DNA of 64,000 nt from Betaproteobacteria bacterium (GCA_947453725.1 CANGHH010000007.1:1-64000), one strand, 5' to 3'; positions 17,962 through 28,114 are shown, counted from the stretch's first letter. Notes: generated by a model not told the origin, from the sequence alone. Program-made: numbers and translations.

Positions 17962-18561
17962 ATGCATGCCCCCCCGCTCGTCATCCTCGGCCGCGACGGC
18001 ATCCTCAATGCCTACCGCGAAGGCCATGTCACGGAGCCCGAGGAATGGACCGCCCTGCCCGGCGCGCTGGAAGCGGTCTCGCGCATCAACCACGCCGGCT
18101 GGCACGTCGTGGTGGCCACCAACCAGTCCGGCATCGGCCGCGGCATGATCGACATGGCGGCCGTCAACGCCGTGCACGCCCACATGAACCAGCAGATGAT
18201 GGCGCAGGGGGCGCGCATCGACGCGGTCTTCTTCTGCCCCCACACGCCGGAAGAAGACTGCGACTGCCGCAAGCCCAAGCCCGGCATGTTGCGGGAGATC
18301 GGGCGCCGTTACGGCGCCGATCTGGCCCAGGTGCCTTTTGCGTCCGACACCCTGCGCGACCTGCTGGCCGCGCAGGCCGCCGGCTGCGAGCCCCACCTGG
18401 TGCAGACCGGCCGCGCCGCCGGACTCGACGAGGAACAGCTGGCGGCCATCGTGCAGCAGGTGCCCGCCACCCGCGTGCACGACGACCTGGCCGCATTCGC
18501 CGAATTCCTGCTGCGGCGGGGCGAGGTCGACGATTCGGCGTCCGGGGCCCTGAACGGATGA
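17962..18561 (+). CDS. gmhB: D-glycero-manno-heptose 1,7-bisphosphate 7-phosphatase (GmhB-like), nucleophile replaced
   Basis: A 199-residue HAD-family protein of the LPS heptose pathway type. The zinc loop CPHTPEEDCDCRKPKPGM is intact, as are the ATNQSGIGRG motif II and the late LRDL-AA-AAGCEPHLV region. However, motif I, which should be LDRDGT, reads LGRDGI: the nucleophilic Asp at residue 10 is Gly, and the GD of motif IV reads SD. If the sequence is right, ordinary HAD phosphotransfer should fail. The start at 17962 is supported by GGAG seven bases upstream. It overlaps plsC by 4 bases (ATGA). The family is certain; activity is doubtful. Confidence 0.85.
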   Translation: MHAPPLVILGRDGILNAYREGHVTEPEEWTALPGALEAVSRINHAGWHVVVATNQSGIGRGMIDMAAVNAVHAHMNQQMMAQGARIDAVFFCPHTPEEDCDCRKPKPGMLREIGRRYGADLAQVPFASDTLRDLLAAQAAGCEPHLVQTGRAAGLDEEQLAAIVQQVPATRVHDDLAAFAEFLLRRGEVDDSASGALNG

Positions 18562-19310
18562 AAGCCATCTGGGCCCTGCGCTCCCTGCTCTTCGTGCTGT
18601 GGCTGGCCGCCACCGTCATCCCCTGGGCGCTGGTGGCGCTGACGCTGTCGATTTTCATCCGCGGCAAGCGGCTGTACTGGCCGACGATGTACTGGCTGAC
18701 CGTGGCCGTCTGGGGCGCCAAGGTCATCTGTGGCGTCAAGTACCGCGTCCACGGCCTGCAGCACCTGCCGCAGGCCGAGCAGCCGAATGCCGCCGTCGTG
18801 CTGGCGGCCAAGCACCAGAGCACCTGGGAGACTTTCGCCTTTCCCACCTTCATGCCGCACCCGCTGGCCTATGTCTTCAAGCGCGAACTGCTGTACGTGC
18901 CTTTCTTCGGCTGGGCGATGGGTCGGCTGGACATGATCCACATCGACCGCAGCAAGCGCACCGAGGCCTGGAACAAGGTCGCCGCCCAGGGCAAGCGCCT
19001 GGCCGACGAGGGCGTCTGGGTGATCATGTTCCCCGAAGGCACGCGCACGCCGCGTGGCGCGCAGGGCGTCTACAAGAGCGGCGCTGCGCGGCTGGCCATC
19101 GCCAGCGGCGTGCCGATCGTGCCGATCGCCGCCAGCAGCGCCAAGTGCTGGCCGCGCAAGAGCTTCCTGCTGCGCCCGGGGGTGATCGACGTGTCCATCG
19201 GTCCGCCCATCGCCAGCACCGGGCGCCGGCCCGATGAACTGATGAAGGCCGTCGAGGCCTGGATCGAGGCCGAGATGCGGCGCATCGATCCCGCAGCCTA
19301 CAAGGCCTGA
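18558..19310 (+). CDS. plsC: 1-acyl-sn-glycerol-3-phosphate acyltransferase
   Basis: A 250-residue membrane-associated enzyme making phosphatidic acid from lysophosphatidic acid. There is an N-terminal membrane segment (about 5-38), then the acyltransferase blocks: AKHQSTWE near 88-95 (the HX4D block, here with Glu in place of Asp), the KRELLYVPFFGW block, FPEGTRTPRG near 155 and VPIVPIA near 185. It is translationally coupled to gmhB (ATGA), completing a glyQS-gmhB-plsC run that is frequent in Burkholderiales. Confidence 0.93.
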   Translation: MKAIWALRSLLFVLWLAATVIPWALVALTLSIFIRGKRLYWPTMYWLTVAVWGAKVICGVKYRVHGLQHLPQAEQPNAAVVLAAKHQSTWETFAFPTFMPHPLAYVFKRELLYVPFFGWAMGRLDMIHIDRSKRTEAWNKVAAQGKRLADEGVWVIMFPEGTRTPRGAQGVYKSGAARLAIASGVPIVPIAASSAKCWPRKSFLLRPGVIDVSIGPPIASTGRRPDELMKAVEAWIEAEMRRIDPAAYKA

Positions 19311-19334
19311 GCACGAGGCCTGAGCAACCCGGCA

Positions 19335-19342
19335 CCTAGAAT
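19335..19342 (+). promoter_or_regulatory. Candidate -10 (CCTAGAAT) for the ygjP-type gene
   Basis: TAGAAT at 19337-19342 ends only 7 bases before the ATG at 19350, so transcription would begin at or next to the start codon, giving a leaderless message. The octamer CCTAGAAT recurs ahead of the carboxylase gene (31884-31891) and of uvrA (59900-59907). No -35 hexamer is obvious. Confidence 0.4.
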
Positions 19343-19349
19343 CGCGGCC

Positions 19350-20249
19350 ATGTCCTTCGGGTCCGCTGTCCTTTCCCTGCTGCAGTTGTCGCTGTTCGAT
19401 GAGCCGCCGGCGCCGGCCGCCGCGCCGGCCCGGCCGACCGCCAAGCGCCAGGCCCCGCCGCTGGTCTTGGCCCCCGAGGCCGCCCCGGCGGTCGACTTCG
19501 GCCACCCGCGATCGCAGCGCGAGATCGCGCTGGGCAGCCACCGCGTGGCCTACGAATTGCGCCGCTCGCGCCGCCGCAGCATCGGCTTCGTCGTCGGCGC
19601 CGAAGGCCTCAGCGTCAGTGCGCCCAAGTGGGTCGGCGTGGGCGACATCGAAGCCGCGCTGCGCGAGAAATCGGGCTGGATCCTGCGCAAGCTGCAGGAG
19701 CAGCGCGAACGCGGCCAGCGTCTGGCGGCGGCCAAGGTCGACTGGCGCGAAGGCACGGTCATTCCTTTCCTCGGCGAAAGCGTCATCCTGCTGCTCGACA
19801 GCCGCACCACGGGCGCCGTCCTGCACAGTGCCACCGAAACGCTGCCGGGCGTGCCGCGGCTGACCTTGCACCTGGGCCTGCCGCAATCGGCAACGCCTGC
19901 GCAGATCCGCGACGCCGTGCAGAGCTGGCTGCAGCGCCAGGCGCGGCGCGTCTTCGAAGAACGCTGCGCGCTGTTCACGGCGCGGCTGGGCGTGCGCATG
20001 AAGCGGCTGTCGCTGAGCTCGGCCGCCACGCGCTGGGGCAGCGCCAGCGTCGACGGTTCGGTGCGCCTGAACTGGCGGCTGATCCACTTCGGCCTGCCGG
20101 TGATCGACTACGTCGTGACCCATGAACTGGCCCATCTGCGCGAGATGAACCACAGTCCGGCCTTCTGGGAGGTGGTGCGCGGCGCCCTGCCCGACTACGA
20201 GTCGGCGCGCGGGGCGCTGCGTGCCGAGGTGCTGCCGGTTTTCGACTGA
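19350..20249 (+). CDS. YgjP/DUF45 family zinc metallopeptidase-like protein
   Basis: A 299-residue cytoplasmic protein. A variable, Pro/Ala-rich start (1-50) leads into the YgjP (M48-related, DUF45) domain: SRRRSIGFVVGAEGL early, RWGSASVDGSVRLNWRL near 230-246, and the zinc motif VTHELAHLREMNHSPAFW near 258-275, with HExxH and a later His, as in SprT-like folds. Family members are presumed metal-dependent proteases; substrates are unknown. The start ATG lies at the expected transcription start. It converges on the MBL-fold gene. Confidence 0.88.
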   Translation: MSFGSAVLSLLQLSLFDEPPAPAAAPARPTAKRQAPPLVLAPEAAPAVDFGHPRSQREIALGSHRVAYELRRSRRRSIGFVVGAEGLSVSAPKWVGVGDIEAALREKSGWILRKLQEQRERGQRLAAAKVDWREGTVIPFLGESVILLLDSRTTGAVLHSATETLPGVPRLTLHLGLPQSATPAQIRDAVQSWLQRQARRVFEERCALFTARLGVRMKRLSLSSAATRWGSASVDGSVRLNWRLIHFGLPVIDYVVTHELAHLREMNHSPAFWEVVRGALPDYESARGALRAEVLPVFD

Positions 20250-20273
20250 AGGCGGGTTCGGCTGGGAAGGCCC

Positions 20274-20295
20274 GCATCCTCCGTTCAGAGGATGC
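20274..20295. terminator. Hairpin between convergent genes, possible weak bidirectional terminator
   Basis: GCATCCTC and GAGGATGC form a perfect 8-base stem with a 6-base loop, 25 bases after the ygjP-type stop and between two converging genes. There is no T tract on either side, so it is a poor intrinsic terminator and may instead stabilise 3' ends. Confidence 0.4.
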
Positions 20296-20441
20296 CTCGC
20301 AGACGCCGGCCAGCCGATACTGTGACGGTCATCACGAAGGCACAAGCAGGGGCAGGCTGGGAGGCTTGCCAGGGCGGCGGCGGCACGGAGCGATCCGGTC
20401 TGCCGCCGTATTTTTTGCCGGGCTGTGCGCCCGGCCTTGCT

Positions 20442-21521
20442 TCAGGCGACGCTGCGGTAGCGCAAGACGCCGTCAGCGCTGGGTGCCGGCTGCAGGCGGC
20501 CGGTGCCGGCCAGCGCGTGCAGGTGGGCGATGGCCTCGCCCATCGCGAAGGTGGTCTGGTGCAGGTCCAGCTGGCGCTTGAACATCACCGGCAGGATGTC
20601 GGCCGCGCTGCACGGGGCTTCGGCGCAGGCCTGCAGCACCTCGGTGTAGCGGTCTTCGTGGTGCTGCAGCAGTTGCGCGATGCGCTCGTGCAGGCCGGTG
20701 AAGGGCTTGCCGTGCGAGGGCAGCACCAGGCTGTCGGCGGGCAGGCTGCGCATCGCCGCGATCGACCGCAGGTAGAGCGGCAGCGGGTCGCCTTCGGGCT
20801 CCATGTCGATCACGCTGACGTTGGTGGAAATGCGCGGCAGCACCATGTCGCCCGAGATCAGCACACCCAGTTCGGGGCAGTGCAGCGCGATGTGCTCTGG
20901 CGCATGGCCGTAGCCGGCGATGCCGTGCCAGGCGCGGCCGTTGACCGTGAGCACCAGGCCGTCCATCAGGCGCCGGTAGCGGCTGGGAACGGCCGGCACC
21001 ATGCTCGCGTAGTAGTTGCTGCGCGCCCGCACCTGGGCCAGCGAACCGGGGTCGGTCAGGCCATGCAGCGCGAAGAAGCGCGCCGCGCTGTCGCCACCGA
21101 AGCCCTCGGTCAGGCCCAGGCTGGCGATGCGCGCGGCGTTCCAGTCGGTGCTGCTGATCCACAGGCGGCACTCGCGTCCGGCTGTCGTCCAGCGTTCGCA
21201 CAGCCACTGAGCCAGCCCGATGTGGTCGGGGTGCATGTGGGTGACGACCACGCGCAGTACCGGCAGGCCCTGCAGTTCATTCGCGAAGATCTGTTCCCAC
21301 AGCCCCCTCGTCGCATCGTTGGCAATGCCGCAGTCGACGATGGTCCAGCCTTCGATGCCGTCCTGCACATCGCGCAGCAACCACAGGTTGATGTGGTCCA
21401 GTGCGAAGGGCAGGGCCATGCGCAGCCAGCGCACGCCGGGCGCCAGCTCCAGCGTCGCGCCCGGCGCCGGCAGGGTCTCGCCGTGCGGGTAGTGCAGGGC
21501 GCTCTCTTGGGCGTTGGCCAT
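20442..21521 (-). CDS. MBL-fold metallo-hydrolase
   Basis: A 359-residue cytoplasmic metallo-beta-lactamase-fold enzyme. The dinuclear metal motif THMHPDH occupies residues 94-100; further ligands are the His in [10 protein letters not shown] (about 217), the Asp in LISGDMVLP (about 232) and a late His in [10 protein letters not shown] helical C-terminal extension (about 285-359) resembles the thioesterase/hydrolase branch seen beside acyl-CoA dehydrogenases. It is divergent from isovaleryl-CoA dehydrogenase across 117 bases, a placement that suggests a role in acyl-CoA breakdown. The substrate is not known. Confidence 0.87.
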   Translation of the reverse strand: MANAQESALHYPHGETLPAPGATLELAPGVRWLRMALPFALDHINLWLLRDVQDGIEGWTIVDCGIANDATRGLWEQIFANELQGLPVLRVVVTHMHPDHIGLAQWLCERWTTAGRECRLWISSTDWNAARIASLGLTEGFGGDSAARFFALHGLTDPGSLAQVRARSNYYASMVPAVPSRYRRLMDGLVLTVNGRAWHGIAGYGHAPEHIALHCPELGVLISGDMVLPRISTNVSVIDMEPEGDPLPLYLRSIAAMRSLPADSLVLPSHGKPFTGLHERIAQLLQHHEDRYTEVLQACAEAPCSAADILPVMFKRQLDLHQTTFAMGEAIAHLHALAGTGRLQPAPSADGVLRYRSVA

Positions 21522-21638
21522 GGTTTGTATATTCGCGGGTGGACTGGCGTTGGCGGCAAGCCCAGTCTAACGATGCCCGTCGTGCCGGGTGTCACCCGCG
21601 AGACGCCCCGCCCCTATCCGCCAGTTGGAGACCCCGCC

Positions 21639-22817
21639 ATGAACCTGCCCGGCCTGAATTTCCAACTCGGCGAGGACATCGATGCGCTGCGCGACGCGGT
21701 GCGCGATTTCGCGCAGGCCGAGATCGCCCCGCGCGCGGCCGAGATCGACCGCAGCGACCGCTTCCCGATGGACCTGTGGCGCCAGATGGGCCACCTCGGC
21801 GTGCTGGGCATCACCGTGCCCGAAGCCGATGGCGGCGCCGGCATGGGCTATCTCGCGCACATGATCGCGATGGAGGAAATCAGTCGCGCGTCGGCCTCGG
21901 TGGGCTTGAGCTACGGCGCGCACAGCAACCTGTGCGTCAACCAACTGAAGCGCAACGGCAGCGATGCCCAGCGGCGGAAATACCTGCCGAAGTTGATCAG
22001 CGGCGAACACGTGGGCGCGCTGGCGATGAGCGAAGCCGGTGCCGGCAGCGATGTCATCGGCATGAAGCTGAAGGCCACCGAAATCGCCGGCGGCTTTCGG
22101 CTGAACGGCACCAAGATGTGGATCACCAACGGCCCCGACGCCGACGTGATGGTGGTCTATGCGAAAACGGAACCCGAGCTGGGCGCGCGCGGCGTGACGG
22201 CCTTCATCGTCGAAAAGGGCATGCCCGGTTTTTCCACCGCGCAGAAGCTGGACAAGCTGGGCATGCGCGGCAGCCACACCGGCGAGATGCTGTTCAGCGA
22301 CGTCGAGGTGCCGGCCGAGAACGTGCTGGGGCCGTTGAACGGCGGTGCCCGGGTGCTGATGAGCGGGCTGGACTACGAACGCGCGGTGCTGGCCGCCGGG
22401 CCGCTGGGCATCATGCAGGCGGTGATGGACAAGGTCATCCCCTACACCCACGACAGGAAGCAATTCGGGCAGTCGATCGGCGAATTCCAGCTGATCCAGG
22501 GCAAGGTGGCCGACATGTACACCGTGCTCCAGGCCGGCCGCGCCTTCTGCTACACGGTGGGCAAGAACCTCGACCTGCTGGGCCCCTCACACGTGCGCCA
22601 GGTGCGCAAGGACTGCGCCAGCGTGATCCTGTGGTGCGCCGAGAAGGCCACCTGGATGGCCGGTGAAGGCATCCAGATCTTCGGCGGCAACGGCTACATC
22701 AACGACTACCCGCTGGGCCGGCTGTGGCGCGACGCCAAGCTCTACGAGATCGGCGCCGGCACCAGCGAAATCCGCCGCATGCTGATCGGCCGCGAGCTGT
22801 TTGCGGAGACGATGTGA
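21639..22817 (+). CDS. ivd: Isovaleryl-CoA dehydrogenase
   Basis: A 392-residue FAD enzyme oxidising isovaleryl-CoA to 3-methylcrotonyl-CoA, the first committed step of leucine breakdown after transamination and decarboxylation. Acyl-CoA dehydrogenase signatures are [11 protein letters not shown] and [20 protein letters not shown]. The catalytic base lies at Glu247 in [14 protein letters not shown], the position that distinguishes isovaleryl-CoA dehydrogenases from the straight-chain enzymes, whose base is C-terminal. The ATG at 21639 has GGAG 6 bases upstream. The next leucine-pathway genes (carboxylase, HMG-CoA lyase) lie 9-15 kb downstream on the same strand. Confidence 0.95.
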   Translation: MNLPGLNFQLGEDIDALRDAVRDFAQAEIAPRAAEIDRSDRFPMDLWRQMGHLGVLGITVPEADGGAGMGYLAHMIAMEEISRASASVGLSYGAHSNLCVNQLKRNGSDAQRRKYLPKLISGEHVGALAMSEAGAGSDVIGMKLKATEIAGGFRLNGTKMWITNGPDADVMVVYAKTEPELGARGVTAFIVEKGMPGFSTAQKLDKLGMRGSHTGEMLFSDVEVPAENVLGPLNGGARVLMSGLDYERAVLAAGPLGIMQAVMDKVIPYTHDRKQFGQSIGEFQLIQGKVADMYTVLQAGRAFCYTVGKNLDLLGPSHVRQVRKDCASVILWCAEKATWMAGEGIQIFGGNGYINDYPLGRLWRDAKLYEIGAGTSEIRRMLIGRELFAETM

Positions 22818-23004
22818 GCCTGGGCCGGGCGGCTGTTGAAGGGGCGTTGCCAGGCCCTGTCATTGCGGCCACCCGGATGTGAACAAAGTCACCGCCGGAC
22901 GCTCGCTTGGCGTGTGCCGGCGTCGCAGCCTCAAGAATTCCTTCGCCCCGACGATATGGCCCTCATGACGGGCAGTCCGTCGTACAGGATGGAAGAAGGG
23001 CGAC

Positions 23005-23478
23005 ATGACTCCCGCCGTCGGTTCCAGCACTTCGACCTTCGGCAAGCGGACGGTCGACAGCGACACCACGCTCGCCGAACTCAACAGGCAGGTCCAGTCG
23101 CTGCGGCAGAAACTCGCCCAGGTCGGCAAGGACGCCCCGCCCCCGCCCCCGCCCTCGGACAGCCAGTCCGTGACGCTGTCCAGAGAGATGGTCAGCGTCC
23201 AGGCGCAGATCGAACGCGTCATCCTCGAGGCCCAGCTGACCAAGCTGGGGGCGATCTCCAGCACCGCGAACAAGGTCCAGGGCGAACCATCGCCAGCTGC
23301 CACGCCGGCAAGCGACGGCGCCCGCGCCAGCAGCGATGCCCGCCACAGCGGCGCCAGCCCTGGCGGGAACAGCGCCCACGCCCATGCCGGGCACGGCAAG
23401 GGCCCGGGTCTCGCCGTCGCCGCGGCCCAGTACCAACCGGTCAAGCCGCTGCTCAGCCGCCTCGACGAGACCGCCTGA
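23005..23478 (+). CDS. Small hypothetical protein with coiled coil
   Basis: A 157-residue predicted soluble protein without signal peptide or membrane segment. Residues about 20-42 (TLAELNRQVQSLRQKLAQV) form a heptad coiled coil, followed by a run of seven prolines-with-Ser (about 45-51), a second helical region (about 57-90) and a disordered Ala/Ser/His/Gly tail. It has an ATG with GAAGAAGGG just upstream, favouring this frame over a long antisense reading in the same place. No family was recognised; coiled coil plus low complexity is reminiscent of FlxA-like proteins but too weak to call. It lies alone between ivd and carbonic anhydrase. Confidence 0.55.
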   Translation: MTPAVGSSTSTFGKRTVDSDTTLAELNRQVQSLRQKLAQVGKDAPPPPPPSDSQSVTLSREMVSVQAQIERVILEAQLTKLGAISSTANKVQGEPSPAATPASDGARASSDARHSGASPGGNSAHAHAGHGKGPGLAVAAAQYQPVKPLLSRLDETA

Positions 23479-23554
23479 GGCAGCAGACCCGGGTTGCCGC
23501 CACGCGGTAGCGCCCGGGTGACTGCGGAAGTGGTCCCGAGCTCGCCCGCCGGGC

Positions 23555-23565
23555 CTGCGTAAACT
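23555..23565 (+). promoter_or_regulatory. Candidate -10 region for carbonic anhydrase
   Basis: CTGCGTAAACT is identical to the 11-mer before glyQ and stands at the same distance from the start codon (36 bases between). This repetition supports a real promoter element with a leader of about 30 bases. No clear -35. Confidence 0.45.
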
Positions 23566-23601
23566 GCAAGTGCGGGCATGGCCTGCGCTGCGGTAGACGC
23601 C

Positions 23602-24264
23602 ATGAGCAACGAACTGAACGACCTGCTGGACAACAACATCCGCTGGGCCGCCGCCACCGAGGCCCGCGAGCCCGGCTTCTTCACGCGGCTGGCCAAGCAG
23701 CAAAGCCCGCGCTACATGTGGATCGGTTGCGCCGACAGCCGCGTGCCGGCCAACGAGATCACCGGCCTCGACCCGGGCGAGGTCTTCGTCCACCGCAACG
23801 TGGCCAATGTCGTCGTGCACAGCGACCTGAATGCCCTGTCGACCATCCAGTTCGCCGTCGAGCACCTGAAGGTCCAGCACATCATGGTCGTCGGCCATTA
23901 CGGCTGCGCCGGCGTGCGCGCAGCGATGCGCGGCACCCGCATCGGCCTGGCCGACAACTGGTTGCGCCATGTGCAGGACGTGCGCCTGCGCCACCGCAAG
24001 CGGCTGGACCACCTGCCCGAAGCCGAGCAGGAAGACATCCTGTGCGAGATGAACGTCATCGAGCAGGTCGGCAATGTGGCCTTGTCCACCGTGATGCAGG
24101 ATGCCTGGGCGCGCGGCCAGCAGATTGCTGTTCACGGCTGGGTCTACGGCCTCAAGGACGGCCTGCTGAAGAACCTGCATGTCACGATGGACTGCGCGGC
24201 CAGCGTGGTCAAGGTATTCGGCGAAGCCATCAAGCGCTACCCGCGGGCCACCACCGCGACCTGA
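23602..24264 (+). CDS. can: Beta-class carbonic anhydrase
   Basis: A 220-residue zinc enzyme interconverting CO2 and bicarbonate in the cytoplasm. Zinc ligands can be placed at Cys43, His99 and Cys102 (CADSRVP; GHYGCAG), with the Asp45-Arg47 dyad, matching the E. coli Can type in length and motifs. The start MSNELND at 23602 is preferred to a longer reading because it matches the family. It is 14 bases ahead of aceK and likely co-transcribed. Bicarbonate is the co-substrate of the biotin carboxylase encoded 10 kb downstream, so the location may be functional, but this is inference. Confidence 0.95.
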   Translation: MSNELNDLLDNNIRWAAATEAREPGFFTRLAKQQSPRYMWIGCADSRVPANEITGLDPGEVFVHRNVANVVVHSDLNALSTIQFAVEHLKVQHIMVVGHYGCAGVRAAMRGTRIGLADNWLRHVQDVRLRHRKRLDHLPEAEQEDILCEMNVIEQVGNVALSTVMQDAWARGQQIAVHGWVYGLKDGLLKNLHVTMDCAASVVKVFGEAIKRYPRATTAT

Positions 24265-24278
24265 ACCGAGGACCGCCC

Positions 24279-26084
24279 ATGTTCCCGCACCGCCTGAGCG
24301 ATCGCACGGCCTTCGACATCGCGCAGGCGCTGGTCGACGGCTTCAACCGGCATTACCGGCTGTTCCGCGAAACGACGGCGCAGGCCAAGGTGCGTTTCGA
24401 GCAGGCCGACTGGCACGGCCAGCAGCAGGCGCAGGCCCAGCGCATCGCCTATTACGACGAACGCGTCAACGAAGCCGTGGCCAAGCTGCGCAGCAGCTTC
24501 AGCATCGAGCAGCTGAGCATGGATACCTGGCAGCAGGCCAAGCTGCATGTCATCGGTCTGCTGACCGACCACCACCAGCCTGAACTGGCCGAGACCTTCT
24601 TCAATTCGGTGACCGCCAAGCTGCTGCACCGCCGCTATTTCAAGAACGATTTCATCTTCGTGCGCCCGGCCGTCAGCACCGAATACATCGAGAACGATGA
24701 ACCCGGTTCCCTGCCCACCTACCGCGCCTATTACCCCAGCAAGGCCAATCTGCACGAGACCTGGAAGCGCATCGTCAACAACTTCCAGTTGCAACGCGAA
24801 TTCGAGGACCTGGACCGCGACATCGACAACGTGGTGCAGGCCATGGCCGCCGAATTGGGCGGGTTCAGGCCGCGAACCAATTTCCAGATCCAGGTGCTGG
24901 CGAGCCTGTTCTACCGCAACAAGGGCGCTTATCTGGTCGGCAAGATCATCAACGGTTTCAACGAAACACCGGTGGCACTGCCGATCCTGCACAACGAAAC
25001 GGGCAAGCTGGTCATCGACGCCGCGCTGTTCGGCGAAGACGACCTGCTGATGATCTTCAGCTACGCCCGCGCCTACTTCATGGTCGACATGGAAATTCCG
25101 TCGGCCTATGTGCAATTCCTTCGCGGCCTGATGCCGCGCAAGCCGCGCGCCGAGCTCTACAACAGCCTGGGTCTGCAGAAGCACGGCAAGAACATCTTCT
25201 ACCGCGATTTCCTCGCGCATTTGCGCCATTCCTCGGACAAGTTCCGCATCGCGCCGGGCATCAAGGGCATGGTCATGCTGGTCTTCGACCAGCCTTCGTT
25301 TCCCTATGTCTTCAAGGTCATCAAGGACTTCTACCCGCCGCAGAAAGACACCACGCGCGAGCAGATCAAGGCCAAGTACCTGCTGGTCAAACAGCACGAC
25401 CGTGTCGGCCGCATGGCCGACACGCTGGAGTACAGCAACGTGGCTTTCCCGCGCCACCGCTTCGAGGAAGAACTGATTGCCGAGCTGAAGCATTTCTGCC
25501 CCAGTTTGCTCGAGGAAGACGGCCAGAGCGGAAACGACGTGCTGGTCATCCGCCATGTCTACATCGAACGCCGGATGATTCCGCTGAACATCCATCTGCA
25601 GGAATCGAATCCCGAGCAGATGGCGCACGCGGTGATCGATTACGGCAACGCCATCAAGGACCTGGTGGCGGCCAACATCTTCCCCGGCGACATGCTGTGG
25701 AAGAACTTCGGCGTGACGCGCCACGGCAAGGTCGTTTTCTACGACTACGACGAGATCGAATACATCACCGATTGCAATTTCCGCCAGGTGCCCACGCCGC
25801 GCACCGAAGAAGAAGAGATGAGCGGCGAGATCTGGTACCGCGTCGGCCCGAAGGACGTGTTCCCGGAAACTTTCGCGCCCTTCCTGCTGGGCAATCTGGC
25901 CGTGCGCGAAGTCTTCATGGCCCACCACGCCGACCTGCTGCAAGCCAGCTTCTGGCAAGGCCACAAGGAGCGCATCCTGGCCGGCCATGTGCACGACGTC
26001 TTCCCCTACGAACCGGGCAAACGCTTCCGCGCCGGCCGCGGCAGCGGCCCCTTTTCGACCTCGCAAGGAGATCACCATGTCTGA
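24279..26084 (+). CDS. aceK: Isocitrate dehydrogenase kinase/phosphatase
   Basis: A 601-residue bifunctional enzyme that phosphorylates and inactivates, or reactivates, isocitrate dehydrogenase, steering carbon between the TCA cycle and the glyoxylate shunt during growth on acetate or fatty acids. Residues 1-310 form the regulatory domain; the kinase domain has the ATP-binding [12 protein letters not shown] loop (near 325), the conserved Lys in [10 protein letters not shown], and the catalytic [17 protein letters not shown] region near 490. Here it is not adjacent to aceA or aceB. Its last 8 bases overlap the thiolase start, and the thiolase ribosome site (AAGGAG) lies inside aceK. Confidence 0.96.
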   Translation: MFPHRLSDRTAFDIAQALVDGFNRHYRLFRETTAQAKVRFEQADWHGQQQAQAQRIAYYDERVNEAVAKLRSSFSIEQLSMDTWQQAKLHVIGLLTDHHQPELAETFFNSVTAKLLHRRYFKNDFIFVRPAVSTEYIENDEPGSLPTYRAYYPSKANLHETWKRIVNNFQLQREFEDLDRDIDNVVQAMAAELGGFRPRTNFQIQVLASLFYRNKGAYLVGKIINGFNETPVALPILHNETGKLVIDAALFGEDDLLMIFSYARAYFMVDMEIPSAYVQFLRGLMPRKPRAELYNSLGLQKHGKNIFYRDFLAHLRHSSDKFRIAPGIKGMVMLVFDQPSFPYVFKVIKDFYPPQKDTTREQIKAKYLLVKQHDRVGRMADTLEYSNVAFPRHRFEEELIAELKHFCPSLLEEDGQSGNDVLVIRHVYIERRMIPLNIHLQESNPEQMAHAVIDYGNAIKDLVAANIFPGDMLWKNFGVTRHGKVVFYDYDEIEYITDCNFRQVPTPRTEEEEMSGEIWYRVGPKDVFPETFAPFLLGNLAVREVFMAHHADLLQASFWQGHKERILAGHVHDVFPYEPGKRFRAGRGSGPFSTSQGDHHV

Positions 26085-27255
26085 TGCCATCGTCATCGTT
26101 GCCGCCGCGCGCACGCCGATCGCCGGCCTGCTCGGCGATTTCTCGTCGCTGGCCGCCTGGGAACTCGGCGCGGTGGCCATCCGGGCCGCCGTCGAACGGG
26201 CCGGCGTGCCGGGCGAGGCCATCGACGAAGTGCTGTTCGGCAACTGCCTGATGGCCGGCCAGGGCCAGGCGCCGGCGCGCCAGGCGATGCGCAAGGCCGG
26301 CCTGCCCGACAGCACCGGCGCGGTGACGCTGACCAAGATGTGCGGCAGCGGCATGCGCGCGGCGATGTTCGCCCACGACATGCTGAGCGCCGGCAGCGCC
26401 GACATGGTGGTGGCCGGCGGCATGGAAAGCATGAGCAACGCGCCGCACCTGGTGTTCGCGCGCAAGGGCATCAAGTACGGCGCCACGCAGCTCTTCGACC
26501 ACATGGCGATGGACGGCCTGGAAGATGCCTATGAACGCGGCAAGGCGATGGGCGTTTTCGCCGAGCAGTGCGTCGCGAAATACGGCTTCACGCGCGAAGC
26601 CCAGGACGCCTTCGCGATCGCGTCCACCACCCGCGCCAGGCTGGCGAACGAGAACGGCAGCTTCGACTGGGAGATGGCGCCGGTCGTGCTGCAAGGCCGC
26701 GGCGGCGAAACGCTGGTGAAGTTCGACGAACAGCCCTTCAAGGCCAAGCTCGACAAGATCGCCGGCCTGAAGCCGGCCTTCAAGCAGGACGGCACCATCA
26801 CCGCGGCCAACGCCAGCAGCATCAGCGACGGCGCCGCCGCGCTGGTGCTGATGCGCGAGAGCACCGCGCGCCAGCACGGCTGCACGCCGATCGCGCGGAT
26901 TGCCGCCCACGCCGTGCACGCACAGGAACCGGCGTGGTTCGCCACCGCGCCGGCCGGCGCCATCGACAAGGTCCTCAAGAAGGCCGGCTGGGACGCCCCG
27001 AGCGTCGACCTGTGGGAGGTCAACGAGGCCTTCGCGGCCGTGACCATGGCCGCGATGCACGAATTCGGCCTGTCGCACGAGATCGTCAACGTGCATGGCG
27101 GCGCCTGCGCGCTGGGTCACCCGATCGGCGCCAGTGGTGCGCGCATCGTCGTCACGCTGCTCGGGGCCTTGCGGCGACGGGGCCTGAAGCGCGGCGTCGC
27201 GGCGCTGTGCATCGGTGGCGGCGAGGCCACCGCAATGGCCGTGGAGATGCTGTGA
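26077..27255 (+). CDS. Acetyl-CoA C-acetyltransferase (thiolase)
   Basis: A 392-residue thiolase. The catalytic residues fall at Cys89 (MCGSGMR), His348 ([13 protein letters not shown]) and Cys378 (CIGGGEA), the same positions as in the well-studied Zoogloea biosynthetic thiolase. It interconverts two acetyl-CoA and acetoacetyl-CoA, useful for the acetoacetate produced by leucine breakdown or for polyhydroxybutyrate synthesis. It is coupled to aceK by overlap and to the LysE gene by a TGATG junction. The gene symbol is left open because paralogues (atoB, phaA) cannot be separated by eye. Confidence 0.93.
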   Translation: MSDAIVIVAAARTPIAGLLGDFSSLAAWELGAVAIRAAVERAGVPGEAIDEVLFGNCLMAGQGQAPARQAMRKAGLPDSTGAVTLTKMCGSGMRAAMFAHDMLSAGSADMVVAGGMESMSNAPHLVFARKGIKYGATQLFDHMAMDGLEDAYERGKAMGVFAEQCVAKYGFTREAQDAFAIASTTRARLANENGSFDWEMAPVVLQGRGGETLVKFDEQPFKAKLDKIAGLKPAFKQDGTITAANASSISDGAAALVLMRESTARQHGCTPIARIAAHAVHAQEPAWFATAPAGAIDKVLKKAGWDAPSVDLWEVNEAFAAVTMAAMHEFGLSHEIVNVHGGACALGHPIGASGARIVVTLLGALRRRGLKRGVAALCIGGGEATAMAVEML

Positions 27256-27938
27256 TGGGCGCGGTCGAGGCTGCGCCGCTGCACGCCCTGCTGCCCGGCC
27301 CGGCCGAATCGGCGGCCTTCGCTGCCGCCGTCTTCGTGCTGAACGCGACCCCCGGCGTCGATTTCCTGCTCACCGTCAGCCGCACGCTGCAAGGTGGCGC
27401 GCGCGCCGGGGTGGCGGCGGCGCTGGGCATCAACGCCGGTTGCGTGGTGCATGCGCTGGCCGCGGCCTTCGGCCTGGCGGCCTTGCTGGCGCTGCACCCG
27501 CAGGCTTTCCAGTTGATCCGGTGGGCCGGGGCGGCCTACCTGCTGTGGCTGGGCCTGGGCCTGCTGCGCCAGGCCGGACGCCATGCGCACGCACCGCCGG
27601 CAGCCAGCCGGGGCGCCGCCGAGACCAAGCCCTGGTGGACCGACTTCCGAACCGGCTTGCTGACCAATCTGCTCAACCCCAAGGTGGCGCTGTTCTTCCT
27701 GGCCTTCCTGCCGCAGTTTGTGCCGGCCGGCACCAGCGACAAGACCTTGTCCTTCCTGCTGCTGGGCGCCTGGTTCGTGGTCCAGGGCTTCCTGTTCCTG
27801 ATGGCGCTGGTGGCCGTGGCGGCGCGCCTGTCGCGGCTGCAGGCCTCGAAAGTGGTGCAGCGCGGGCTCCACGCGCTGGGCGGCCTGCTGTTCGTCGGCC
27901 TGGCCTTGCGCCTGCTGCGTGGGCAGCCGGCGCTGTGA
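27255..27938 (+). CDS. LysE/RhtB family amino-acid exporter
   Basis: A 227-residue inner-membrane protein with about six hydrophobic segments. The family's early motif appears as LNATPGVDFLLTVSRTLQGG (near 29-48), followed by GINAGCVVHALAAAFGLAAL and, after a His/Ala-rich cytoplasmic loop (about 105-125), the conserved FRTGLLTNLLNPKVALFFLAFLPQF. Members export amino acids such as homoserine, threonine or lysine; the substrate cannot be told. The start overlaps the thiolase stop by one base. Confidence 0.9.
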   Translation: MGAVEAAPLHALLPGPAESAAFAAAVFVLNATPGVDFLLTVSRTLQGGARAGVAAALGINAGCVVHALAAAFGLAALLALHPQAFQLIRWAGAAYLLWLGLGLLRQAGRHAHAPPAASRGAAETKPWWTDFRTGLLTNLLNPKVALFFLAFLPQFVPAGTSDKTLSFLLLGAWFVVQGFLFLMALVAVAARLSRLQASKVVQRGLHALGGLLFVGLALRLLRGQPAL

Positions 27939-28114
27939 CAGCTGGAAACCACCTCGCCGGGCGTCCTGGTACTTACCCTGCCATGGGCTCGGAAACGGCG
28001 CGGTTATCGTGGGTGCGACCCGATACCGACCGCGCGCGGTCACCGGGCTCGGGCCGGCGCCAGGCAGCCTGCCACAGCGTCCCGAACCACTTCAAAACAC
28101 CAGGGATGTCATCC

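Noticed and set aside
20411..20435. T-run and GC hairpin (TTTTTT then GCCGGGC...GCCCGGC) considered as a terminator after the MBL gene.
   Set aside because: The T-run precedes the hairpin on the + strand and becomes an A-run after it on the - strand, so it does not fit termination in either direction.
22860..23696. A 278-codon leftward reading opposite the coiled-coil hypothetical gene.
   Set aside because: It has no supported start and crosses into the carbonic anhydrase gene; the rightward frame has a ribosome site and heptad pattern.
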